Source of the DNA: an uncultured Lentisphaeraceae bacterium | GTDB lineage: Bacteria > Verrucomicrobiota > Kiritimatiellia > RFP12 > DVOR01 | Direction of reading: 5' to 3' | Length of the DNA: 64,000 nt | Assembly (NCBI GenBank): GCA_949282555.1 | Contig: CASDPK010000009.1 | Location: 1 to 64,000, forward strand | Part shown: positions 9,250-16,947 of the stretch, one piece after another | Numbering within the stretch: the first letter of the stretch is position 1 | How the letters are laid out: each line of letters opens with the position of its first letter | Made by a program: the position numbers and the translations under genes | The notes under the pieces: generated by a model | What the model was told of the DNA's origin: nothing | Seen by the model: only the letters and a program-made list of their open reading frames with translations | The model's database searches: none

Positions 9250-10635
9250 ATGAATCGGCGCTCATTTCTGAAATCCATGCTCGCGGCGGGGGCCGCCCCG
9301 CTCCTGCCCGGCTGCTTCTCGCACAAGGGCTACGTCGCCAACAGCAAGGTGCGCGTGGCGTTCGTCGGCATCGGCCAGCAGGGCTGGTACGACATCCTCG
9401 AGTTCGGGCGCTTCCCGCAGCTCTTTGAGTGCGTGGCCCTGTGCGACACCGACATGGGGGCCCCCCACACCCTCCATTGCCTGAAAAAGTATCCGAACGT
9501 GCCGCGCTTCCAAGACTTCCGAAAGATGTTCGATCGGATGGACGGCAAGATCGACGCCTGCCTCATCGCGGTGCCGGATCACACCCACTTCCCAATCGCG
9601 ATGGACGCCATGCGCCGCGGCATCGCCGTCTACGTCGAAAAGCCCCTCGCGCACACCTACGAAGAGTGCGAATTGCTCATGAAGGCCGCCGACAAGTACG
9701 GCGTCGTCACGCAAATGGGCAACCAAGGCCACTCCACCGTCAAATACCACCAATTCAAGGAGTACGTCGAGACCGGCCTCGTCCACGATGTCTACAAAGT
9801 CGTCGCGCACATGAACTTCTCCCGCCGCTGGCACAAGTGGGGCGGCAAGCTCACCTCCTTCCCGAAGGCCGAAAAGATCCCCGCGACCCTCGATTGGGAC
9901 ACATGGCTCGGCACCGCCGCCTACCATGATTACAGCAAGGACTTCGTCGGCGGTGAATGGCGCGCTTGGTACGACTTCGGCAACGGCTGCATGGGCGACT
10001 GGGGCGCACACCTCATCGACTGCGTCCACCAGTTCCTCCTGAAAGGCGACCTGCCGGACACCGTCGATGTCATCGAGCAGACCGGCACCAATCGCTTTGT
10101 CTACCCGATGAGCTCCACGCTCCGCTTCCGTTTCGCGGCGAACCGCCTGCACGACGATTTCGAGCTCGACTGGTACGAAGGCGCCAAGAACCTGCCGCCA
10201 TTGCCCACGGGCTTCGTCTACGCGACCCCCGGCGGCATCCCGAAAAACTCGGCCAACGACGACAAGGAAAAGGTGAACCTCTTCCCCGGCAAGGAGATGT
10301 ACCAGCGTGACGGCACGATTTGGCAATCCCTCTCGCACAAACACCCGTTGCACGTCGTGGGCGACTACCACCGCAAACTGCCGGACTATCCCGCCGAGTT
10401 CTGCACCCACTACGAAGGCTTCCTCCGCGCCGTCCGCGGCGAGATGGAGACCCTCTCCCCCTTCAGCGTCGCCGCGCCCCTGTCGCAGCTCTTCACGCTG
10501 GCGTGCATCGCGCAGCGCACCGGCCGAGGCTTTGCCTTCGACAAAGCCACAGGCACGATTCCCAATGACCCCGAGGCCAACGCACTCCTGCGTCAAGCGC
10601 CGCGCAAAGGCTGGGAAGAGTTCTACAAGGTGTGA
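9250..10635 (+). CDS. Second exported Gfo/Idh/MocA family oxidoreductase
   Basis: 461 residues. MNRRSFLKSMLAAGAAPLLP followed by GC (Cys22) is a combined Tat and lipobox signal, so this is probably a membrane-anchored lipoprotein. VRVAFVGIGQQGWYD is the Rossmann loop, VPDHTHFPIAMDA and VEKPLAHTYEE the canonical EKP region, and GCMGDWGAHLIDCVHQFLL the substrate side. It starts 3 bp after the previous stop, so the genes are co-translated. It resembles the large Gfo/Idh/MocA group common in Planctomycetes and Bacteroidetes glycan loci. Two paralogues in one cluster suggest paired oxidation and reduction, or different glycosidic positions; the sequence does not decide. Confidence 0.88.
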   Translation: MNRRSFLKSMLAAGAAPLLPGCFSHKGYVANSKVRVAFVGIGQQGWYDILEFGRFPQLFECVALCDTDMGAPHTLHCLKKYPNVPRFQDFRKMFDRMDGKIDACLIAVPDHTHFPIAMDAMRRGIAVYVEKPLAHTYEECELLMKAADKYGVVTQMGNQGHSTVKYHQFKEYVETGLVHDVYKVVAHMNFSRRWHKWGGKLTSFPKAEKIPATLDWDTWLGTAAYHDYSKDFVGGEWRAWYDFGNGCMGDWGAHLIDCVHQFLLKGDLPDTVDVIEQTGTNRFVYPMSSTLRFRFAANRLHDDFELDWYEGAKNLPPLPTGFVYATPGGIPKNSANDDKEKVNLFPGKEMYQRDGTIWQSLSHKHPLHVVGDYHRKLPDYPAEFCTHYEGFLRAVRGEMETLSPFSVAAPLSQLFTLACIAQRTGRGFAFDKATGTIPNDPEANALLRQAPRKGWEEFYKV

Positions 10636-10720
10636 GGAAAAGGGCACAGGCAAAGAAAAGCGCAAAGGGCGCATCGTCGCGTGCATCATAAGACACGGCA
10701 CTCCGGGCGCCATCGCCCGA

Positions 10721-10749
10721 TTGACATTTCCCCGCGCGTGTGATATCTC
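10721..10749 (+). promoter_or_regulatory. Sigma70-type promoter of the candidate RNA
   Basis: TTGACA (perfect -35) is followed after 17 bases by TATCTC. Predicted transcription starts near 10756, exactly where the structured segment begins. No protein gene with a ribosome binding site follows closely. Confidence 0.55.
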
Positions 10750-10755
10750 TTTGCC

Positions 10756-10857
10756 GTCAAGGCCGAACGGATCGGCGAGGCAGAACCAGCAGTGCGCAAG
10801 CGCTGTTTGCGTCTTGAAGTGAAAACCGATCCGCCTTCGGCCTTGGCTTTTTGTTTG
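10756..10857 (+). ncRNA. Candidate structured small RNA of about 100 nt, family unknown
   Basis: The arms 10759-10775 and 10826-10844 pair through 17 bp with a 2-base bulge and are followed by CTTTTTGTTTG, giving an intrinsic terminator at the 3' end. Inside, CAGTGC-GCAA-GCGCTG (10789-10804) is a perfect 6-bp hairpin with a GNRA tetraloop. A promoter sits in the correct place upstream. The apical sequence lacks the SRP consensus, and the length is short for 6S RNA. A 133-codon frame overlaps the region but has no ribosome binding site or recognisable content. Confidence 0.5.
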
Positions 10858-11247
10858 TGCACCGTCCCGAAATCCAAGCTACGGAGCCTCTCACCCCGGG
10901 ACGCTCCGTATCTCATCTCACGATACGGAGCCTTCCGCCGTGCGGTCGATTGGGCGTTGCCTTCCGCATCTCCCCGTATGGTCGCCGCCTCTCCCTTCCG
11001 AGAAGGAACGTTCTTGCGGTGCGACGGTTCAGTTCCCAAGCACATCGAAAACAAAGGTTCTTCTGCGGTTGCTGTGGGTAAGCTCAAGGGGAAAAGTTCC
11101 CGACAGATGGCAGGGATTCCGACGTCCCCGCCTTCCTGTCGAGGATTTATTTTTTATTCGCATTACAATCCGTTATCTTACTTGAGAGCGTGAGAGGATA
11201 AGAAAGGCATCGCCCCCAGCGCCCATCATATTTGTGGACTAAACGGT
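10858..11247. other. Intergenic stretch with no convincing gene
   Basis: Several short frames run through it, none with a plausible start or conserved content. It holds the CTCCGTATC hairpin at 10880-10931 and little else that I can read. Confidence 0.5.
10880..10931. repeat. Three alternating copies of TACGGAGC forming competing hairpins
   Basis: TACGGAGC (10880-10887), its complement GCTCCGTA (10903-10910) and TACGGAGC again (10924-10931) occur in a row. The second and third form a perfect 10-bp hairpin (10903-10912 with 10922-10931); the first and second can form an alternative 8-bp one. The core CTCCGTATCTC also appears in two other intergenic spaces (20163-20173; inverted at 33524-33534), so it may be a dispersed element. 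Confidence 0.45.
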
Positions 11248-11269
11248 TTTACCCACAGTAACTGCAGAA
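11248..11269 (+). repeat. Left copy of a 22-bp direct repeat
   Basis: Identical to 12298-12319 over 22 bp (core ACCCACAGTAACTGCAG) with similar sequence just beyond. The pair brackets an AT-richer surface-repeat gene. Confidence 0.75.
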
Positions 11270-11342
11270 AAGAACCCACGGAGGAATAGGTACGTTTCTT
11301 TTTGTTGGGATTTGGTATGATGGTGACGTGTTTGAACCTGGT

Positions 11343-11471
11343 ATGCGTGTTCCAGCTCAAGAGGACTGTCTCAAGAAATCAACGGAGGATACGACTTTTT
11401 TGATGGAGCACCTTCTTTCGCTGTGGATGTTTACATGTGGATGTGAATGTTTCAATAGCCCGACACGTTAA
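11343..11471 (+). CDS. Possible 42-residue leader ORF coupled to the next gene
   Basis: The frame that closes at 11469-11471 is open from 11262 and reads GIWYDGDVFEPGMRVPAQED before ending in CGCECFNSPTR. Its stop shares a base with the ATG at 11471 (TAATG), a usual coupling arrangement. A ribosome binding site (GGAGG, 11280-11284) is present but no start codon lies at a good distance; ATG 11343 is the first and has none. It may be a remnant of a longer protein. I do not recognise it. Confidence 0.2.
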   Translation: MRVPAQEDCLKKSTEDTTFLMEHLLSLWMFTCGCECFNSPTR

Positions 11472-11482
11472 TGGAGAAGACG

Positions 11483-12211
11483 ATGAGACCTATTTTGCTT
11501 GTGGTTGCACTTCTTACGACGTTTCAAATCGTTTTAGGTGAGGTTAGTGCAGAAAGAAAGTTTGCTACAGCTTTTTTGGGAGTATCTGCAGAACTTGGTA
11601 TGCCCTCCCCTCGCTACAGCCGTAGGCAACATAAGCTTCACCAAGGAATCAGCCTTTCCGTTATTACAGGGGATGGTTTAGATTATACATATCAACATGG
11701 GTTAAACATGGCACTTGTTTCTTTGATACAGGAGAATATAGGTGTTGGTTGCGCTCTCGCACATTGGGTCGAAGATGATTCGATAGGGGTGCAACTAGGG
11801 TTAATCTCTGCAGGAGCGAGGAGAGGGAGTGGCGTGCAGGTTGGATTGGTAACGGGGTGGGTATTAAGCTCCTTTCATTGTAATTCTGACTGGACGGAGT
11901 GCATGAATGGATTGCAATTGGGGGTGTTTAACCTCGCACAAAAGTCGAGAGCACAACTCGGCATTTACAATCATGTGACAGACACCGGGGGTGTACAACT
12001 CGGTTTTTGGAATCGTTGTACATTAGAGGAGTTCCCTGCGCCAACGGGGGAGGTCCAAATCCAGTTCGGGATCTTTAATACGATTTCATTGTCGGAGTAT
12101 CGACGACTGCGCGTGGCGAACTCCTCCAAAAAATGTAAGCTTTGGAGCATCGGTCTTCTAAATGAGACCTCGTCGGGGTGGTTTATCCCCTTCTCAAATT
12201 TCGGACTTTAA
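11483..12211 (+). CDS. Exported LA_2272-type surface repeat protein
   Basis: About 242 residues: a signal peptide (MRPILLVVALLTTFQIVLG) and then repeats of the form GVQLGLhN: IGVQLGLIS, SGVQVGLVT, NGLQLGVFN, AQLGIYN, GVQLGFWN, IQFGIFN and WSIGLLN. Such repeats occur in outer-surface beta-structured proteins named after Leptospira LA_2272; their function is not established. ATG 11483 has GGAG 6 bases before it; the in-frame ATG at 11471 has no such site, so I prefer 11483. Base composition is clearly lower in GC than both flanks, and the gene lies between 22-bp direct repeats next to a tRNA cluster. Both suggest acquisition. Confidence 0.65.
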   Translation: MRPILLVVALLTTFQIVLGEVSAERKFATAFLGVSAELGMPSPRYSRRQHKLHQGISLSVITGDGLDYTYQHGLNMALVSLIQENIGVGCALAHWVEDDSIGVQLGLISAGARRGSGVQVGLVTGWVLSSFHCNSDWTECMNGLQLGVFNLAQKSRAQLGIYNHVTDTGGVQLGFWNRCTLEEFPAPTGEVQIQFGIFNTISLSEYRRLRVANSSKKCKLWSIGLLNETSSGWFIPFSNFGL

Positions 12212-12297
12212 AGTCGTTACGTAATCAGATGGTGGAAGATGCTCGTGCCGTTATTTTTAATCCCATGGACCATGGATTTTCGTGAAGTTTCCCTGAG

Positions 12298-12319
12298 TTT
12301 ACCCACAGTAACTGCAGAA
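12298..12319 (+). repeat. Right copy of the 22-bp direct repeat
   Basis: Identical to 11248-11269. It ends 23 bp before the -35 box of the tRNA promoter. Confidence 0.75.
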
Positions 12320-12342
12320 GAACCGAAAACAAACACAATGGC

Positions 12343-12371
12343 TTGACCCTGCCCAAAGTCTTTGATACAAT
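12343..12371 (+). promoter_or_regulatory. Promoter of the tRNA cluster
   Basis: TTGACC, 17 bases, TACAAT; the start of transcription near 12379 would serve tRNA-Gly, tRNA-Leu and tRNA-Val. Confidence 0.7.
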
Positions 12372-12402
12372 TCGTCGCCACAGAAGGGTATTTGACCCCT
12401 TT

Positions 12403-12476
12403 GCGGGTGTAGCTCAATGGCAGAGCTCCAGCCTTCCAAGCTGGCTACGAGGGTTCGATTCCCTTCACCCGCTCCA
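12403..12476 (+). tRNA. tRNA-Gly (anticodon TCC)
   Basis: Acceptor GCGGGTG pairs with CACCCGC, the anticodon loop is CTTCCAA between CCAGC/GCTGG, the T-loop is GTTCGATTC, and CCA is encoded. It is first of three tRNAs in a row. Confidence 0.97.
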
Positions 12477-12480
12477 ATTT

Positions 12481-12565
12481 GCCGGAGTGGTGAAATGGCA
12501 GACACAGCAGACTCAAAATCTGCCGCCCCTAAAGCGTGAGGGTTCGAGTCCCTCCTCCGGCACCA
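12481..12565 (+). tRNA. tRNA-Leu (anticodon CAA)
   Basis: 85 bases with the long variable arm of a class II tRNA; anticodon loop CTCAAAA between GCAGA/TCTGC; acceptor GCCGGAG pairs with CTCCGGC; CCA encoded. Four bases separate it from tRNA-Gly. Confidence 0.97.
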
Positions 12566-12597
12566 TCCCAGCCCGTGTGGCGAAGCGTCCATGCTTC

Positions 12598-12674
12598 GGG
12601 CGGTTAACTCAGTTGGTTAGAGTTCCTGATTTACACTCAGGCTGTCGGCGGTTCGAGTCCGTCACCGCCCACCA
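12598..12674 (+). tRNA. tRNA-Val (anticodon TAC)
   Basis: Acceptor GGGCGGT pairs with ACCGCCC, the anticodon loop is TTTACAC between CCTGA/TCAGG, and CCA is encoded. Confidence 0.96.
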
Positions 12675-12753
12675 TTCCGTTTCTTGAATGCACACAACCT
12701 CCCCCACCCCCGAAAGCGAGGGCCGGAGAGGGCGTTGGCGATTGTTGTGCCGT

Positions 12754-13158
12754 TTATCCAACCAGTTCGCGCTGGAGCGCGGCCAGGTCTTCGGGCGACG
12801 GCGGGGGCGTCAGCGGCTGCCAGCCGGCGGGCTGTCCGGCATAGCGCGGGATCAGATGGAAGTGGACGTGGAAGACGGTCTGCCCGGCCACCTCACCATT
12901 GAGCTGCATCAGTGCCAACCCTTCACATCCCAGACGCCGTTTCAGAAGCGTGGCCGTGCGTTGCACCGCAGGCATCACGCCGGCCAGTTCCTCGGGTGGC
13001 AACTGAAACAGTTGCTCGGCGTGGAATTTGGGGACAACGAGCGTATGCCCCCGCCCAAACGGATTGATGTCCAGGAAGGCAAAGGCGTGATCGTCTTCAA
13101 AGATTTTGTAGGAGGGAATCTCCCCCCGAATGATTTTGCAGAAGAGGCATTGGTCCAT
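12754..13158 (-). CDS. HIT family nucleotide hydrolase/transferase (Hint-like)
   Basis: 134 residues. MDQCLFCKIIRGEIPSYKI is the standard HIT N-terminus (with the CxxC pair), RGHTLVVPKFHAEQLFQLP follows, and the catalytic histidine triad is HVHFHLIPR near residue 102. Hint proteins hydrolyse adenosine phosphoramidates and acyl-adenylates. The frame is open for 73 more codons upstream, but the start at 13158 has AAAGGAG 8 bases away and a TATACT box above it, and it matches the usual family length. It is divergent from the PHP gene. Confidence 0.93.
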   Translation of the reverse strand: MDQCLFCKIIRGEIPSYKIFEDDHAFAFLDINPFGRGHTLVVPKFHAEQLFQLPPEELAGVMPAVQRTATLLKRRLGCEGLALMQLNGEVAGQTVFHVHFHLIPRYAGQPAGWQPLTPPPSPEDLAALQRELVG

Positions 13159-13282
13159 GATGGCGCTCCTTTCTCCCATAGTATAGCATGGACCGAACGC
13201 CTCACGGCGCAGGAGGGTGATATAATGGGGGCCGAAGGGTGTTCGTGCCCCCATTGTCTCTTTTCGGAAAGTGAGCTCCGTC

Positions 13283-14125
13283 ATGATCGATCTGCACACC
13301 CACTCCACCGCAAGCGACGGAAGCCTGACTCCCGAAGCCTTGGCCCGTGCGGGCAAGGCCGCGGGCTTGGACATCATGGCGCTGACCGATCACGATTGCG
13401 CCAAGGGCGTGGATGCCTTTCTTGCGGAGGCACAGCGGATCGGCCTCACGGGCGTTCCGGGCATCGAGCTCTCCGCCGAAGTCCCCAGCGGCCAACTCCA
13501 CCTCGTGGGTCTGGGATTCGATCCGCATGATGCGGCCTTGACCGCGAAGTTCGATGCCCTCCTCAACGGACGCGATGCGCGCAATCATGCCATGATCGCG
13601 GCCTTTCAAGCCCAAGGAATCGATCTGACCTTCGAGGAGGTGGCCGCCTTTGCCGGGGATGAATTGGTGAGCCGCGTCCATTTCGCCCAGGCACTCATCG
13701 CACGGGGATTGGCGACGGATTTGGCGGACGCCTTCACGCGTTGGCTGGGAAAAGGCGCGCCGTGTTATCGCGATCGTTTCCGTTACTCGCCCGCGGAGTG
13801 CATCGCCATGGTTCGGAATGCCGGAGGGGTCGTCGTCATGGCACACCCTCTCAGCCTGGAACCCGACCTTTCCCTGCTGGAATCTCGCATCGCCGAACTT
13901 CGGGAGCTCGGCCTCGCAGGCATGGAGTGCTTCTACTCCGCCTATGACGCGGAAACGACCCTCGGTCTCCTGCGTATCGCCAACCGATTGGGATTGGTGC
14001 CTTCGGTTGGGAGTGACTTCCACGGCACCCCCAAGCCAACCGTTCAGCTGGGGCGCTTGACGGTCTCCCCGGAAACGGAGGCGAGACTCCGGGCACTTGT
14101 GCTGAGAACCGCGGCGAACCCATAA
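13283..14125 (+). CDS. PHP-domain phosphoesterase (3',5'-nucleotide phosphatase / RNase AM type)
   Basis: 280 residues. The metal motifs are in the expected order: DLHTHSTASDG (about 3-13), LTDHD (about 34-38), PGIELSA, then MAHPLSLE and GSDFHG near the C-terminus. This arrangement matches the family containing E. coli RnAm (YciV), which removes 5' nucleotides from RNA fragments and hydrolyses 3',5'-bisphosphonucleotides. ATG 13283 has GTGAG 7 bases upstream; an in-frame GTG at 13271 is possible. A TATAAT box with extended TG lies at 13221-13226. It ends just before a hairpin shared with the convergent gene. Confidence 0.88.
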   Translation: MIDLHTHSTASDGSLTPEALARAGKAAGLDIMALTDHDCAKGVDAFLAEAQRIGLTGVPGIELSAEVPSGQLHLVGLGFDPHDAALTAKFDALLNGRDARNHAMIAAFQAQGIDLTFEEVAAFAGDELVSRVHFAQALIARGLATDLADAFTRWLGKGAPCYRDRFRYSPAECIAMVRNAGGVVVMAHPLSLEPDLSLLESRIAELRELGLAGMECFYSAYDAETTLGLLRIANRLGLVPSVGSDFHGTPKPTVQLGRLTVSPETEARLRALVLRTAANP

Positions 14126-14158
14126 AAAACGCCCCACCCAAACATCGGGAGGGGCGCT
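14125..14158 (-). terminator. Intrinsic terminator of the Pro/Arg-rich secreted protein gene
   Basis: CGCCCC-T-CCC and GGG-T-GGGGCG arms followed on the minus strand by six T residues; the plus strand has no T-run. Confidence 0.75.
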
Positions 14159-14182
14159 TCCTCTCTGAAGAGACGCCGCACA

Positions 14183-14608
14183 TCACTCCTCTTCAGGAGC
14201 ATTGGTAGCTTTGGCCTCCAACGCGGCGGCACGCTTCTCAAGCTCAGCCGCACGAGCCCTCAGAGCGGCGGCGCGCTCGGCAGGCGTCTTGTCGGCCTCA
14301 GGACCGCCGGGGCGGCGATCACCGCGCATCTTCGGGCCGCGAGGGCCTTGGCCGTCCTTCGGACCGGGCTTGACGTCGGCCTTGGGGCGAGGACGGTTGG
14401 CCTCCCAACGGGGGCAGTCGGCCTTCTGACAGCACGGGCAGGCTGCGGGCTTGGGACGACGACGTCCCTGGCGTGCAGCGGGGCCCTTCTGGACGGCCTC
14501 CTGGGCGTCGGGGGCCGGCTTGGCCTGGCAGGCGTTGCCCGGGCACTCCTGGGCAAAGACCCCGACGGCGAGCATCGCCGCGGCGGCGAGCGTCAGCATC
14601 TTTTTCAT
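14183..14608 (-). CDS. Secreted Pro/Arg/Ala-rich small protein
   Basis: 141 residues. A clear signal peptide (MKKMLTLAAAAMLAVGVFAQ) is followed by a low-complexity cationic region with two cysteine pairs (ECPGNACQ; ACPCCQKADCPRWE) and proline/arginine/lysine repeats (KMRGDRRPGG). A C-terminal coiled coil (RAAALRARAAELEKRAAALE) completes it. GAAAGGAACC precedes the ATG. The cysteine/His-poor cluster could bind a metal, which would suit the ArsR gene upstream, but this is a guess. I recognise no family. Confidence 0.7.
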   Translation of the reverse strand: MKKMLTLAAAAMLAVGVFAQECPGNACQAKPAPDAQEAVQKGPAARQGRRRPKPAACPCCQKADCPRWEANRPRPKADVKPGPKDGQGPRGPKMRGDRRPGGPEADKTPAERAAALRARAAELEKRAAALEAKATNAPEEE

Positions 14609-15131
14609 GGTTGATGGTTCCTTTCGTTTGTGTTGTGGCCCAGGCTTTTTCGGGCGACATGCCCGTGTTGGCTCTTGGCCGAAATCCGTAAGATGAACGC
14701 GCCCGAGCGACGCGAACCACAGAAGGAGGGACGGCGTCCGCCCGGCATCCCCAAGAAACGCCCAAGCCCAGCGTCACCGCCAGCGAAAGCGCGGCCAGCA
14801 ACAATGGCAACGCCCTCCGCAAACGCGCCCAAGGCGAGACCTGGCGCGCATGACGCCCATCGAGCAACGCGCACATCTCCGCGACGCAGGGGAACGTGAG
14901 GGAATAGTAAATCTGACGACCGCGCCGTTCATCGCGCACAATCCCCGTCTGCCGGAGAAGTGCCAGGTGCTGACTCACCGCTGAAAGGCCGCCCTCCACG
15001 CCCTCGGCGAGGTCTGCCACGCAGGCTTCCCCCTCCGCCAAACGCTCGACAATCCACAGGCGCGTGGGATGGCCCAGCGCTTTGAAGATCTCGGCCCGCA
15101 GCCGAAGCGATTCATTTTCACGTGTTCCCAT
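14319..15131 (-). CDS. ArsR/SmtB-family regulator with a membrane segment; C-terminus doubtful
   Basis: Residues 1-95 are a winged helix of the ArsR type (IFKALGHPTRLWIVERLAEG, GLSAVSQHLALLRQTGIV, RRGRQIYYSL), which represses transcription until a metal or other signal binds. A hydrophobic stretch (LPLLLAALSLAVTLGLGVSW) follows at about 107-126, unusual for this family. No stop follows where one is expected: the frame stays open through the start of the secreted-protein gene and ends only at 14319, 290 bp into it and out of phase. The last about 100 residues are therefore probably not real, or an indel has removed the stop. AAAGGAGG lies before the ATG. Confidence 0.75.
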   Translation of the reverse strand: MGTRENESLRLRAEIFKALGHPTRLWIVERLAEGEACVADLAEGVEGGLSAVSQHLALLRQTGIVRDERRGRQIYYSLTFPCVAEMCALLDGRHARQVSPWARLRRALPLLLAALSLAVTLGLGVSWGCRADAVPPSVVRVARARSSYGFRPRANTGMSPEKAWATTQTKGTINHEKDADARRRGDARRRGLCPGVPGQRLPGQAGPRRPGGRPEGPRCTPGTSSSQARSLPVLSEGRLPPLGGQPSSPQGRRQARSEGRPRPSRPEDAR

Positions 15132-15159
15132 TGGAGCGTCCCTCCTTTCAACATTTCAG

Positions 15160-15188
15160 AAAATACTAAAACTTCATTGGCCGTGCAA
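15160..15188 (-). promoter_or_regulatory. Promoter of the arsR-type gene
   Basis: On the minus strand TTGCAC, 17 bases, TATTTT. Transcription would begin near 15153, about 20 bases above the ribosome binding site. Confidence 0.55.
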
Positions 15189-15221
15189 GCATTTTTTATC
15201 TCCTTTTCGTCGCAATGGAAA

Positions 15222-15243
15222 CGGCATCCCCGAGGGGATGCCG
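15222..15243 (-). terminator. Hairpin after kduI
   Basis: CGGCATCCCC and its complement pair through a very short loop. The following T-run is weak (TTTCC), so termination may be partial. Confidence 0.5.
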
Positions 15244-15271
15244 AAGGGGTCGCAAAGTGAACGGCAGACGC

Positions 15272-16102
15272 TTAGCGGAAGCGCGCGATGTCGCAGTGAT
15301 CCATGTCGTCGAACACTTGGTTCTCGCCTCCCATGCCCCACACGAACGTATAGGCGCCCGTGCCGGCGGCGCAGTGGACGGACCACGGCGGGGAGAGCAC
15401 CACCTGCTTCTCGCGAAGGGTCACATGGCGGGTATTCTCGGGTTCGCCGAGGAAGTGCATCACAAGGCCATCCTTGGGCAAATCGAAATAGCAATACACC
15501 TCCGTGCGGCGATCGTGGGTATGCGGCGGGAACGTGTTCCAGACGGAACCTTCGTTGAGCTGCGTGAATCCCATGACCAGCTGGCAACTTTGGATGAAGC
15601 CGGGGCGGATGAACTGATAAATCGTGCGGCTGTTGCTTTCGGCGAGGGAGCCCAACTCAATCTTGTTGGCTTGGGCAAGCGTGGCGTGCGTGGTGGGATA
15701 GGCCATATGGGCCGGGTAGGAAACGAGGTAGAACTGCGCCGGCGTGGAGGCGTTGTCGCTCATCAGGCGAATCTCCTTGGCGCCTTTGCCGACGTAGAGG
15801 CACTCGCGGTTGTCCATGGGATATTCCGTGCCGTCCACGACAATCTTTCCGGGAGCGCCAAGGTTGATGATCCCAACCTCGCGGCGATCGCAGAAATGCT
15901 CGCAGGCCATCTCGCGGCCGCCTTCAAGCAAGAGCGGGGAATCCGTGGGGACAATCCCACCAACGACGGCGCGATCGACGTTGGTATAGGCAAGCGAGAC
16001 CTTCCCGGGGACAAACAGCTCTTCCAACACAAAGCTGGCACGGAGCTCGTCGGTGGTCATGCGCTTATAAGAGTTACGGTCAGAAGCTTCAATCGTTTTC
16101 AT
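15272..16102 (-). CDS. kduI: 5-dehydro-4-deoxy-D-glucuronate isomerase
   Basis: 276 residues, matching the 278 of the family. KduI converts 5-keto-4-deoxyuronate, released from pectin, alginate-like or ulvan oligomers by lyases and unsaturated uronyl hydrolases, into 2,5-diketo-3-deoxygluconate. The cupin metal site is visible in PPHTHDRRTEVYCYF (about 195-209), with CEHFCDRREVGIINLG and YPAHMAYPTTHATLAQANK in the N-terminal half. It is last in the dctP-dctQ-dctM-kduD-kduI operon, 80 bp after kduD. The frame is open upstream of 16102, but this ATG gives the family N-terminus. Confidence 0.96.
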   Translation of the reverse strand: MKTIEASDRNSYKRMTTDELRASFVLEELFVPGKVSLAYTNVDRAVVGGIVPTDSPLLLEGGREMACEHFCDRREVGIINLGAPGKIVVDGTEYPMDNRECLYVGKGAKEIRLMSDNASTPAQFYLVSYPAHMAYPTTHATLAQANKIELGSLAESNSRTIYQFIRPGFIQSCQLVMGFTQLNEGSVWNTFPPHTHDRRTEVYCYFDLPKDGLVMHFLGEPENTRHVTLREKQVVLSPPWSVHCAAGTGAYTFVWGMGGENQVFDDMDHCDIARFR

Positions 16103-16182
16103 GGGGTCGCATCCGAAAAATGAAACAGAAGTGGGGCTGTGCCCAAACAACGCGGAGGGCCGAAAGGCTCCCCGCTCGGCAA

Positions 16183-16947
16183 TCATCGGGCCAACCAACC
16201 GCCGTCAACATTGACCGTCGCCCCCGTCATATAGTCGGAAGCGGGCGCGGCCAGGAAGACGCAAATGCCCTTGAGGTCGTCAGGGGTTCCCCAACGTCCC
16301 GCAGGGATACGGTCGAGAATGGCCTGATTGCGCACAGAATCGGCGCGGATGGGCGCAGTGTTGTCGGTGGCGATGTACCCGGGCGCAATGGCGTTCACGC
16401 AAATGCGATGCTTGGAGAGCTCGTTGGCCATGAGCATGGTAAGACTCTTGATGCCGCCCTTGGAGGAGGCATAGCCCGGCACCAAAATGCCGCCTTGGAA
16501 ACTGAGCATGGAGGCAATGTTGATGATCTTCCCGCCCTCGCCCTGCACAATCATCTGGCGTGCCGCAGACTGGGAAAGGAAGAACGGCGCAGAGAGATTC
16601 ACGGCAAGGACATCGTTCCAGTTCTTGGCGGAGTGCTCAGTGAACGGCTCGCGGCGAATGATCCCGGCATTGTTCACGAGGATGTCGAGACGGCCAAAGT
16701 CGGCGACGATGGCCTCCACCAGCGGTTGGGCCGCGGTCTCCGCCTGGGAGAGATCCACGGAATAAGCCTTCGCCTTCCGCCCGAGCGCCTGAATCTGGGC
16801 GACGGTGCCCTCGGCAGGGATCACATCCACCGTGGCGACATCGGCCCCGGCCTCCGCCAGCGCGAGTGCGTAAGCTTGGCCGATGCCGCGGCCTGCGCCG
16901 GTGACAACGGCCACCTTGCCATCCAGTTTGAATTGGTCGAGAATCAT
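16183..16947 (-). CDS. kduD: 2-dehydro-3-deoxy-D-gluconate 5-dehydrogenase (SDR)
   Basis: 254 residues of the classical short-chain dehydrogenase type: VTGAGRGIGQAYALAL (TGxxxGIG), ILVNNAGIIRREPF (NNAG), IINIASMLSFQGG (Ser) and YASSKGG (YxxxK), with DGGWLAR at the C-terminus as in KduD. The enzyme reduces 2,5-diketo-3-deoxygluconate to 2-keto-3-deoxygluconate with NAD(P)H, the step after KduI. It overlaps dctM by 4 bp (ATGA), so it is translationally coupled to the transporter. Confidence 0.95.
   Translation of the reverse strand: MILDQFKLDGKVAVVTGAGRGIGQAYALALAEAGADVATVDVIPAEGTVAQIQALGRKAKAYSVDLSQAETAAQPLVEAIVADFGRLDILVNNAGIIRREPFTEHSAKNWNDVLAVNLSAPFFLSQSAARQMIVQGEGGKIINIASMLSFQGGILVPGYASSKGGIKSLTMLMANELSKHRICVNAIAPGYIATDNTAPIRADSVRNQAILDRIPAGRWGTPDDLKGICVFLAAPASDYMTGATVNVDGGWLAR

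Noticed and set aside
10792-11193. A 133-codon plus-strand frame downstream of the Gfo/Idh gene
   Set aside because: No ribosome binding site, no known content, and it begins inside a structured segment better read as an RNA.
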